Shown piece after piece: positions 6,861 to 13,414 of a stretch of 13,414 nucleotides of DNA (within the stretch, counting starts at the first letter, position 1; each line of letters begins with the position of its first letter). Origin of the DNA: Candidatus Poribacteria bacterium (GTDB lineage: Bacteria; Poribacteria; WGA-4E; UBA9662); the NCBI GenBank assembly GCA_002729015.1, contig PBVO01000111.1:45902-59315 (forward strand), read 5' to 3'. Both the position numbers and the translations under genes were made by a program. The notes below the pieces were generated by a model that did no database searches, was not told the DNA's origin, and saw nothing but the letters and a program-made list of their open reading frames with translations.

Positions 6861-7141
6861 ATTAAATTTACGTTATAAATCCATCCTGCGGACGGGTAGA
6901 AGATAAGTGATTTGATACTGACACATATGAGGATTTTGATGGTATTGCCACAAAATTACTTCACTTATAACTACTCAGGTTTTCCGAAATTTGAACTAAG
7001 TCGGATAACCAAATAGTAAGACCGATGGCTACTAAGTCTCTCATAGTTAATTTATTTTCATGTCGTCAAATCGGAAGTCCAAGATTTCTACTGTTTAATT
7101 ATTCAAAATTAATAAGGTATCTCATTAGTTAGAATAAGTTT

Positions 7142-9244
7142 CTAGTAGTGGATTAAATAAGAACGAAATCCAGTCCTACGATGTTCACGCCATGAGGGTT
7201 TTTGCTCAGCATCCTGTAGTTGACTGAGTACAGCGAAACGACGAGCATCTATAAATTGGAGCAAACGTCTAGTAGATTGCTCAAAATCTTCTACACGACG
7301 ATGTTGGTATTTTTTCCCCAATTCTTTTACAAGATATGGGTGAATCAGCCGATAAATTTCAGCAATTTGTGATTTTATCTTGGATTCGTCCCAGACCTGA
7401 TCTAATAGTTGTTGCATCACTTGATGGTAAATTTCTCTGCCCGAACCTGTTTCTATCAGGGCACGACTCAGGATACCTCCTTGATCACGGAAAATATCTC
7501 CTCTTAAATCCTGGAAGAGCTGATCAGCACCATGTGGAAAGAACTCGAATTTCTTTGTCTCTGGATTGTGATACATCCTGTAGTTATTAGTCTGAGTATA
7601 ACCATCCCAATGGTTAACTAATTGTTCAAGTGCAATGAAACGAGAGAAGTTACCTTGATCAACCAAACCTTTGAGTGATTCCCACGGATTATTTTCATCG
7701 GCTTGTTCTATGGATTTCGCCAAACGTCGTAGATCTCGGCGGTTTTCTCTTCCCTGGTTGCTGTCCAAATCCATCTCTCTCCACTCGGTAACGTCCATTG
7801 GCCCTTCGTAAAGGTTGCCTTCCGTCTTTGTATACCATCGTTTCAGGAAATCTTTACTGACAGCTTCAACCTGAACATACATTCCATATGGCTCTTGATT
7901 GATGGCCAGCATCGCATACCCGATACGTGGAGCCGGAACACCTGCGCGACGAAAGAGACTATAACCAATATATTCAGACATATATGTTGGATCCTGAACA
8001 GCGTTGTTCAGAATAATTCGACGAAGTCCATGGAACCGTTGACCTTGAACGAAATGATTGAATTTGATGGTAAAAGCAGCCTTCGAGTTCCCATCTAACA
8101 TTCGAAAACTTCCATGACCACCTTTCAACCTGACTCCGACGTCTTCGTAAATATCATCACCTTCACGAAATGTTCCACGAACGTAATGCTTTGGATCTTC
8201 ATGTAGTTGCTGGATTGATTCATTGGAAAGTTCTAGATGGTAACTATGAACTTTTTCTAAACCAAACAGGTTCTCACCGTTTCCATTTTTCAAAATGCTT
8301 CTAGACTCCAGTTTGTTGGTGCTCGGAATAGATAAATCATTGATCAAATCATGTGCTTTCTTGATCAATTTAGAATCAGAAGCAGATTTGATTACGAGAT
8401 TGGCTAAAATATGAGCTGAAATACTGTTGTCGTGGGCAATTTCACCTGCATGATCCAATATTCGTGGTATCAGTTGTTCGACGTCGAATTCATTTCTATT
8501 TTCTTCCCATTCATCATGTTTTTCTACCCATATTTCGAATGGACGACGGTGGTGATCTGAATGTCGATCTTCATCCGTATATAGTGCTGAATGCCGAAAT
8601 AGCATTTCCGCCATCTCACTAGATTCTCGGTCTATGGACCGTAAAAGTCGAGATTGAAATTTCAGTTGATTCATTTCATGACCAGCTTGTAATGCTTTCA
8701 ACAATTTGTCGTTGGCACCATTACCTTGGTGGTAGAGTAAGTCGATCGAAAAATGGAAGCCATCAAGGATTTCGCCCCATTTTTCTTTCATGGTAGTCTC
8801 GTTGTTTTTTGCCGATTCTTGTCTTAATAGGGTAGAAGCCTCAGCATACAATCCTAATTCAATCAGGTTTCTAACGTGTGCCACATTGGAACGACTTTGG
8901 TTAGTCTTTCGCCTTGCCTCGGCGATTTTTTTGTTAATGTCTTGAATGTTCCCCTGTTGAATCTGTTCAATAGTAATATCCCATTCATTCAATATTTGGT
9001 GAGCATGATTTCCAAAATCGGTGTTTGCAGCCCGTGAAGCAATGGATGCCAGAACGCGAGCTGCTTCGTAGCCTGCCCCCAGATCAGCTAACATATGTGC
9101 ATAATGAATGGCTTCATTGACTCGGTGATAGTCTTCTTCAAAACCTGTTAAATTGATCGGAGATAGATCATCTTCGGACTCTAACCGTAATAAACAAATT
9201 TGAAAAATCAAGATAATGATCAGTAAAAAACTTAACTTTTTCAC
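7142..9244 (-). CDS. Exported CotH-family kinase-like protein with helical N-terminal region
   Basis: A 700-residue protein. GTG 9244 follows AGGAG by 9 nt. Residues 1-20, MKKLSFLLIIILIFQICLLR, form an uncleaved anchor or signal peptide; no good lipobox is seen. Residues 35-315 are helix-rich and Ala/Leu-patterned, with possible TPR-like units such as EAARVLASIASRAA and SAHILANLVIKSAS. The CotH domain spans about 330-650. It has the glycine-rich VRLKGGHGSFR (371-381), K394 in AFTIKFN, then VNHWDGYTQTNNYRMYHN (543-560), and FFPHGADQLF (568-577) with the presumed metal-binding Asp at 574. Known CotH proteins are atypical secreted protein kinases acting on Bacillus spore coat proteins, but the fold is common in non-spore-formers with unknown targets. 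No sporulation gene is nearby. The 47 residues after the CotH core end basic (RREHRRTGFRSYLIHY-like). Confidence 0.85.
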   Translation of the reverse strand: MKKLSFLLIIILIFQICLLRLESEDDLSPINLTGFEEDYHRVNEAIHYAHMLADLGAGYEAARVLASIASRAANTDFGNHAHQILNEWDITIEQIQQGNIQDINKKIAEARRKTNQSRSNVAHVRNLIELGLYAEASTLLRQESAKNNETTMKEKWGEILDGFHFSIDLLYHQGNGANDKLLKALQAGHEMNQLKFQSRLLRSIDRESSEMAEMLFRHSALYTDEDRHSDHHRRPFEIWVEKHDEWEENRNEFDVEQLIPRILDHAGEIAHDNSISAHILANLVIKSASDSKLIKKAHDLINDLSIPSTNKLESRSILKNGNGENLFGLEKVHSYHLELSNESIQQLHEDPKHYVRGTFREGDDIYEDVGVRLKGGHGSFRMLDGNSKAAFTIKFNHFVQGQRFHGLRRIILNNAVQDPTYMSEYIGYSLFRRAGVPAPRIGYAMLAINQEPYGMYVQVEAVSKDFLKRWYTKTEGNLYEGPMDVTEWREMDLDSNQGRENRRDLRRLAKSIEQADENNPWESLKGLVDQGNFSRFIALEQLVNHWDGYTQTNNYRMYHNPETKKFEFFPHGADQLFQDLRGDIFRDQGGILSRALIETGSGREIYHQVMQQLLDQVWDESKIKSQIAEIYRLIHPYLVKELGKKYQHRRVEDFEQSTRRLLQFIDARRFAVLSQLQDAEQKPSWREHRRTGFRSYLIHY

Positions 9245-9277
9245 TTTAGTTTTCTCCTGTTTCAGGCTAAATTCTGC

Positions 9278-9297
9278 CTATCATTATTTAATGATAG
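9278..9297. promoter_or_regulatory. 20-bp palindrome upstream of the CotH-like gene (operator candidate)
   Basis: CTATCATTATTTAATGATAG is a perfect inverted repeat with 9-bp arms (CTATCATTA / TAATGATAG) around TT. It sits 34-53 bp upstream of the GTG start and just downstream of the TATAAT-like box on the minus strand, a usual place for a repressor site. The binding protein is unknown. It is AT-rich and superficially like iron or zinc regulator boxes, but does not match the Fur consensus spacing. Confidence 0.35.
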
Positions 9298-9779
9298 TCA
9301 ACCTTACAGACAAAAAATTTATTATAAACACAATATACTATAGTTTATTAATATTGGTGGTTGTCCAATTTTTCTATAGTCCCCATTAATAGATCTTTGT
9401 TGATTAGAATGAAAAACACGGCTTCATGTTTTCATGTTTTTTTCTTTCTCTTTTTGCTTTGTACACTTACTTTTAATTGACATTCTGTTTGTGCTTTATC
9501 ATGAAATTTTGTCAAGTCTACGTGATGAATTTTGGCCCCTCAAACTAAATTAGTTCAACCAGACTATTTTAACTTATCTTTTCTCTAATTTAAGTCCTTA
9601 GCCCACATACTAGTTCACAAAATTCTGCGGATACACTTGGGTAGATTAAACATAAGTTGGTATCTACTAATCCGAATTCCTTTTCTTATCTTCTTGGTAT
9701 TTTACCCGTACAGACATAAATGTTTAAACGTAGAAAGGTAATAAAATTGTTTTGACTCTCTGAAATCAGCTTTGTCGAA
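9298..9779. other. AT-rich spacer without a recognised gene
   Basis: Apart from the possible -10 box, I see no gene here. There is a pyrimidine-rich stretch with the tandem TTCATGTT/TTCATGTT near 9423-9440. A short plus-strand open stretch ends at 9550 (YHEILSSLRDEFWPLKLN) with no start or ribosome site; it may be debris. Confidence 0.4.
9321..9326 (-). promoter_or_regulatory. TATAAT-like -10 box for the CotH-like gene
   Basis: The minus strand reads TATAAT here, a perfect -10 hexamer about 77 bp upstream of the GTG. No good -35 hexamer stands 16-18 bp further up, so the promoter is weak evidence or activator-dependent. The surrounding 9300-9480 stretch is very AT-rich. Confidence 0.25.
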
Positions 9780-9866
9780 ATGGCGGATGAAAGAAATTTC
9801 AAACCTTTACAATTACCCTTTGTAGGTTTGAAGAGATACTTTGGAGGGACCAAGTTGATTGACTAA
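9780..9866 (+). pseudogene. Short coding-like fragment (28 codons), possible start of a decayed gene
   Basis: ATG 9780 opens MADERNFKPLQLPFVGLKRY followed by FGGTKLID and TAA 9866. No ribosome site is visible. Immediately after it, a second frame is open from about 9866 to 9940 (LTDIRSVLIHFIRTTISLER), and then the first frame reopens at 9918. The chain of short frames on one strand suggests the 5' end of a disrupted gene. No family is recognised. Confidence 0.25.
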
Positions 9867-9917
9867 CTGATATAAGATCAGTATTAATTCATTTCATTCG
9901 TACTACTATTTCACTAG

Positions 9918-10238
9918 AAAGAAAATACTCAGACTGGTCGTAATAGAAACGAACTAAAAGAAACTTCTTCTTATCACAATAACTCAGATCAACAACTAGC
10001 CTTCTTCTCCTCTCAGACTGATTCTATTCATTCAGATCAGGATTACCAACAGCTTAAACTAATAACCCTTCAACTGCGGCAGGATCAACACCAAAAATTG
10101 GGTAACCCTCTTCCTTCCAACGCTGATCTTTATCAAATCATGCGACAGGATCATCCCCTCGGTATTGATACTTTCGTCTCTCAGGTTTGCCAATTTAGCC
10201 CTCATGTCAACTCCATTCAAGCCCTTCAGTTGCTTTAG
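9918..10238 (+). pseudogene. Open coding-like fragment of 106 codons without a start
   Basis: The plus-strand frame is open from just after a TAG at 9915 to TAG 10238, with no usable start near its beginning. The first internal starts (a TTG near 10098 and an ATG near 10140) give fewer than 50 codons. The peptide is Gln/Ser-rich: SQTDSIHSDQDYQQLKLITL, then LQLRQDQHQKLGNPLPSNAD, LYQIMRQDHPLGIDTFVSQV and CQFSPHVNSIQALQLL. An open stretch this long in AT-rich sequence is unlikely by chance, so it probably was, or is, coding. The missing start and the stops just upstream argue for a truncated or frameshifted gene. No family is recognised. It lies in the spacer between the CotH-like gene and hsdS, on the opposite strand from both. 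Confidence 0.4.
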
Positions 10239-10240
10239 GA

Positions 10241-10348
10241 GTGTGTATTATATTAGATCATGCCCCAACTGGTGCCACTGTTCACCCCGTTGTACGGCCC
10301 GGCTGGTTCCTGCTCGCCCCCTCTGACACCTTCTTCAAGCGCGCCTGA
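10241..10348 (+). pseudogene. GC-rich 35-codon fragment after the open stretch
   Basis: A second plus-strand frame continues 3 bp after the previous stop, shifted in phase. It reads CIILDHAPTGATVHPVVRPG then WFLLAPSDTFFKRA and TGA 10348. The underlying bases from 10260 to 10346 are clearly richer in G and C than everything around them, which suggests a different origin. The GTG at 10241 has AGGA directly against it, too close to serve as a normal ribosome site. It may be the continuation of the preceding frame after a one-base indel. No family is recognised. Confidence 0.3.
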
Positions 10349-10421
10349 TTAGCTAACGGATGGTATCTGACCTACTAAAAACTATTTTTAGCGTTGAGAA
10401 TGATGTACGCTTTGATCCATC

Positions 10422-11711
10422 TTAACTCACTTCCACCCGTACCCGACCCGTTAATAATTCCTGCATTAAGGACTTCTTCAGGTTTTTGGCCTGTCTTAGT
10501 TTCTGTTGTTTTTGCTTTATGTTATTTTCTATGGAGGTTAAAATATTATTTATTTTTTGTTGTTCTGATATCGGTGGAATCGGTATGTAGAAATCTTTAA
10601 AGTCTTTCGTATTAATATGTTGAATTACAGAACCAACAAAAATCTGTTTTAGCCTCATCTTGCCTAAATCTGAATTTAGATATTGAGACACAAACTCAGA
10701 TTGAACCTGATCTGAATCAAAGCGACTTAATATGACTGAATGACAGTTTGCATTTTCTAAAGATTTTGGGACAACGGACGACGTTCCGGTGTGCCCCGAC
10801 TGTACTGTTAACAAATCACCTGCTTTTAGTATTGAACGTTCGTTTCGTCGATGAAATTCCTGCGAGACATAAATCAGATTTCGCATATCTATAAGATTTG
10901 GACGAATATTGAGCGACCTAATATATGCAATACCTTCCGAAACATAATGAGGACTCGCGGTGCCGACAAACCCGTTTATCATTATTTTAGTCACTGATTT
11001 TAATGGGAACACACTCCACCGTCGAGGAATTCTACCGACTTGACTATTCTTAAATTGAGTATGCTCAACCCCATTAGTCAGCAAATCTTTTACTACACCT
11101 TTTTTTAATTTTTGTAGTTTGCTGATTTGGCGTTCAGTTTTCTCGATTACTCGATCAACTGAAGTCAGAATATCTGCAATTTTTTGTTGCTCTTTCAGAT
11201 TAGGTAATGGAATACAAATTTTTTCTAAAGAAGCCTTATTTACGAATTTAGTTGCGTTTCCATTCGATAATGATCTGTAGTACCGTTGCTCATCAAGACA
11301 TTCAAAGATAAACTTAAGATACCTTGAAATTACTTTTTCATTGGTTGAAATCAAAAAAATGTTCCAAGCGATCAGGAACTCAGAATCTGTCAAGACTATT
11401 GCGGTTTTACCAATTGTTCCTATATTGGCGAATAAGATATCATCCTTCTGGGGATTGAACTTTCCTTTATAACGAATATAATCCCCCCTACTTAAGCGAC
11501 GTGCTTCCGCAAAATCAATACTACCAGTTGTAATATGCTTAGTTTGCAGAATAGCTACACCTGTCTGAGTATATTCGATTTTATCCGCAGCTGTGTTAAT
11601 TCCCTGATGGAATTTTTGCACGCAATCCTTCAATGGAATGAGGCTCCACTCTTGAATAACTTGTCCGACACAACTTTTCTTGAACAAAATTTTATCCGAT
11701 ATGTCATTCAT
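10422..11711 (-). CDS. hsdS: Type I restriction-modification system specificity subunit
   Basis: The DNA-recognition subunit that directs HsdM (and HsdR) to a bipartite target. It has 429 residues, the usual length for two target-recognition domains. Layout: TRD1 about 20-165 (opening [18 protein letters not shown]), the central conserved coiled-coil spacer about 166-215 ([20 protein letters not shown] then [14 protein letters not shown]), TRD2 about 228-375 (opening [13 protein letters not shown]), and the C-terminal repeat of the spacer about 376-424 ([20 protein letters not shown] then [14 protein letters not shown]). The duplicated spacers are the hallmark of HsdS. The two TRDs are unlike each other, so the target halves should differ; the sequence recognised cannot be read off. 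The start ATG 11711 overlaps the end of hsdM by 8 bp, giving translational coupling. No clear terminator follows. It appears intact, without inverted-repeat shuffling partners in the window. Confidence 0.96.
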   Translation of the reverse strand: MNDISDKILFKKSCVGQVIQEWSLIPLKDCVQKFHQGINTAADKIEYTQTGVAILQTKHITTGSIDFAEARRLSRGDYIRYKGKFNPQKDDILFANIGTIGKTAIVLTDSEFLIAWNIFLISTNEKVISRYLKFIFECLDEQRYYRSLSNGNATKFVNKASLEKICIPLPNLKEQQKIADILTSVDRVIEKTERQISKLQKLKKGVVKDLLTNGVEHTQFKNSQVGRIPRRWSVFPLKSVTKIMINGFVGTASPHYVSEGIAYIRSLNIRPNLIDMRNLIYVSQEFHRRNERSILKAGDLLTVQSGHTGTSSVVPKSLENANCHSVILSRFDSDQVQSEFVSQYLNSDLGKMRLKQIFVGSVIQHINTKDFKDFYIPIPPISEQQKINNILTSIENNIKQKQQKLRQAKNLKKSLMQELLTGRVRVEVS

Positions 11712-13414
11712 AACCTAACTCAGATAGATAATTATTCATCGCTCGTTCCGCTTCTTGCAATTCCTCATCCAGCTGGTGCAAGGGTACCCCATATTTATCC
11801 CACCATCTTTCAAACTGTTCTATGACTTTCTGTTCTTTTGTCTGTAAATGATCCTTTATTGATTCTTTGGTTTTGATTTTGGATTTGAATTGGTAATAAT
11901 TCTCGTCTTTTAACTCAAATACAACAGATACATCCATACCCTGCAAGATTTCTTGGATGTATTCATCTTCTACTTCTGAAATTGGTATACCACCATGAAG
12001 AATAGCATACACATCAAATTTTTCGGGGGGAGGTGAATTGTCGGCATATCGTCTGATGTTGAGTGTATAGTCGTTTTCCCTGATCTCTTCTATACCAACG
12101 ATCTTGGAATACCGTTTGATATCCTGATACTGATCAAAGGTTTCTACTATCTTATCAATATCTTTGGTCCTTAGCCTGTTCTGGTTTTTACCTTCCTCAT
12201 ATTCCAGTTCCGAGTTAATAAACAAGACCTTCCATTTCCTGTGTTTTGGTTTCTGTTTGTTGATAACTAGCACGACAGCAGGAATACTAGTTCCATAAAA
12301 TAAGTTGGCAGGAAGACCAATTACCGTTTCGAGTAAGTCATCTTCCAAGATACCTTGACGGATCTTTTTTTCACTACCACCTCTAAATAGTACACCGTGT
12401 GGTACGACTACCCCCATCACACCGTCTGGTCGTAAAGAAGTAATCATGTGTTGTACAAAGGCCAAATCCCCAAAATCCTTGGGAGGTATACCATATGAGT
12501 ACCTACCATAAGGATCATCATCTGCAAACTCTTTACCCCATTTTTTCAGACTGAAAGGAGGATTAGCAATTACTCGATCAAAGGTCATTAACATATTACC
12601 CTCGACGTGTTTGGGATCTCCGAGGGTGTCTCCATGTTGGATATTAGCACTCATAAACCCATGCAAGAACATGTTCAGTCTACAAATTGTCCAAGTACCC
12701 AAATTATTTTCTTGTCCAAATAGTTTGATATCAAAAGTATCAGCTCCATTTTGTAACAGGTAATTTTTAGACTGGATTAACATTCCACCCGATCCCACAG
12801 TCGGATCATAGATACTCATTCCTTTTTCTGGTTTGATTAGTGCTACCAACAGTTTGACTACTTCGTTCGGTGTGTAAAATTCTCCTCCTTTCTTACCTGA
12901 TGAATCAGCAAACATTTTGATTAAGTATTCATAAGCACTACCTAGTAAATCTGGGGTCTCAAAGTCAGTGTTACGCAGTCGATAACGGCAAAAATGAGTC
13001 AACATATCCTTCAAATTTTTGTCAGTCAGTTTATTCTTGATATCAAAGTCAATAGTAGTTAATACCCCTTTTATGACCGGATTCTGTTGCTCAATTTCTT
13101 TAGCTGCTATGTTCAGGTTAGTACCGATATCCTGGCTTAGGTTTTTCAGGTTATTCCATCGAGCAGATTCTGGGACAAAGAAGGTCCAAATATCTTCATC
13201 TTGTTCTACTAATTTCTGTTCTGCCTCTTCTTGACCAAGACCTTGATCGACCAATGACTGGACTATTATCTCTCGTTCCTCATCAAAAGTATCTGATAAT
13301 CGTTTCAAGAAAAGCATACCAAAGATGTAATGCTTAAATTCAGATGCATCCATTCTACCCCGGATAATATCAGCACTACTCCATAGAAAAGATTCCAACT
13401 GCTGCAGTGTTATT
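11704..13414 (-). CDS. hsdM: Type I restriction-modification system DNA methyltransferase subunit, 5' end outside window
   Basis: An N6-adenine methyltransferase that with HsdS modifies the system's target sites. The frame is open to the right edge. The codons at the edge read [19 protein letters not shown], and this pattern normally follows a short N-terminus, so the true start lies outside the window; the TTG at 13398 is internal. Numbering from that TTG: the helical N-terminal HsdM domain about 1-140, then [20 protein letters not shown] and the [11 protein letters not shown] motif, the AdoMet-binding motif [10 protein letters not shown] (198-207), and the catalytic NPPF motif (279-282). 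The C-terminal part includes [12 protein letters not shown] and a helical tail ending ELGYE that contacts HsdS. All methylase motifs are intact. It overlaps hsdS by 8 bp. hsdR is not present; it may lie beyond the right edge. Confidence 0.96.
   Translation of the reverse strand, partial: ITLQQLESFLWSSADIIRGRMDASEFKHYIFGMLFLKRLSDTFDEEREIIVQSLVDQGLGQEEAEQKLVEQDEDIWTFFVPESARWNNLKNLSQDIGTNLNIAAKEIEQQNPVIKGVLTTIDFDIKNKLTDKNLKDMLTHFCRYRLRNTDFETPDLLGSAYEYLIKMFADSSGKKGGEFYTPNEVVKLLVALIKPEKGMSIYDPTVGSGGMLIQSKNYLLQNGADTFDIKLFGQENNLGTWTICRLNMFLHGFMSANIQHGDTLGDPKHVEGNMLMTFDRVIANPPFSLKKWGKEFADDDPYGRYSYGIPPKDFGDLAFVQHMITSLRPDGVMGVVVPHGVLFRGGSEKKIRQGILEDDLLETVIGLPANLFYGTSIPAVVLVINKQKPKHRKWKVLFINSELEYEEGKNQNRLRTKDIDKIVETFDQYQDIKRYSKIVGIEEIRENDYTLNIRRYADNSPPPEKFDVYAILHGGIPISEVEDEYIQEILQGMDVSVVFELKDENYYQFKSKIKTKESIKDHLQTKEQKVIEQFERWWDKYGVPLHQLDEELQEAERAMNNYLSELGYE

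Noticed and set aside
7336..8098. Plus-strand open frames opposite the CotH-like gene (7336-7590, 7895-8098)
   Set aside because: They are antisense frames inside a well-supported gene and show no motifs or ribosome sites.
10375..10391. CTAAAAA/TTTTTAG inverted repeat beyond the hsdS stop as a terminator
   Set aside because: Stem is almost only A-T pairs and would be unstable; no T-run follows it in the hsdS direction.
11535..13234. Plus-strand open frames opposite hsdS and hsdM (11535-11825, 13019-13234)
   Set aside because: Antisense to clear type I system genes; composition mirrors the coding strand opposite.
1..13414. CRISPR arrays, tRNA or rRNA genes, insertion sequences with terminal repeats
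   Set aside because: Read through for regularly spaced repeats, cloverleaf-like stretches and transposase motifs; none was seen.

Overview
This is a moderately AT-rich bacterial window with loosely packed genes and long spacers. The standard genetic code is used, with TGA as stop and GTG and TTG as occasional starts. The lineage cannot be fixed from sequence alone. An exported CotH-type kinase-like protein, a PhyH-type oxygenase, a GH16 glycanase, an atypical medium-chain dehydrogenase and an EstB-like serine hydrolase together suggest an environmental, possibly marine or host-associated bacterium of a poorly sampled group. Poribacteria or Planctomycetes relatives are a guess only.

Layout, left to right. 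A YtoQ-family gene runs off the left edge on the minus strand (1-191). A frameshifted minus-strand small gene or pseudogene follows (321-611). A divergent promoter then serves a plus-strand NAD(P)-dependent dehydrogenase (685-1653), which is followed by an unrecognised 49-codon ORF (1689-1838). A minus-strand trio comes next, in transcription order PhyH dioxygenase, DNA polymerase IV (dinB) and secreted GH16 glycanase (4680 down to 1879). A spacer with a clear minus-strand terminator (about 5057-5086) ends the next minus-strand set: exported CotH-like protein, tiny membrane protein, a 21-residue leader-like ORF with a strong ribosome site, and a serine hydrolase.

The 9245-10421 spacer holds a promoter-like box and a 20-bp palindrome in front of the CotH gene. 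Further right it has a chain of plus-strand coding-like fragments in shifting frames (9780-10348), ending in a GC-rich patch that looks like gene debris. The right end carries type I restriction-modification genes hsdM and hsdS on the minus strand, overlapping by 8 bp. The hsdM 5' end is cut by the window edge and hsdR is not in the window.

Working picture: HsdM and HsdS would form the methyltransferase and specificity parts of a type I system. The CotH-like protein, the membrane peptide and the hydrolase may be co-transcribed envelope functions. The PhyH-dinB-GH16 set has no obvious shared pathway. I see no strong evidence for a wholly new system. The features most worth checking are the debris beside the restriction system, the CotH-like protein with its helical N-terminal half and palindromic upstream site, and the small ORFs with good ribosome sites.
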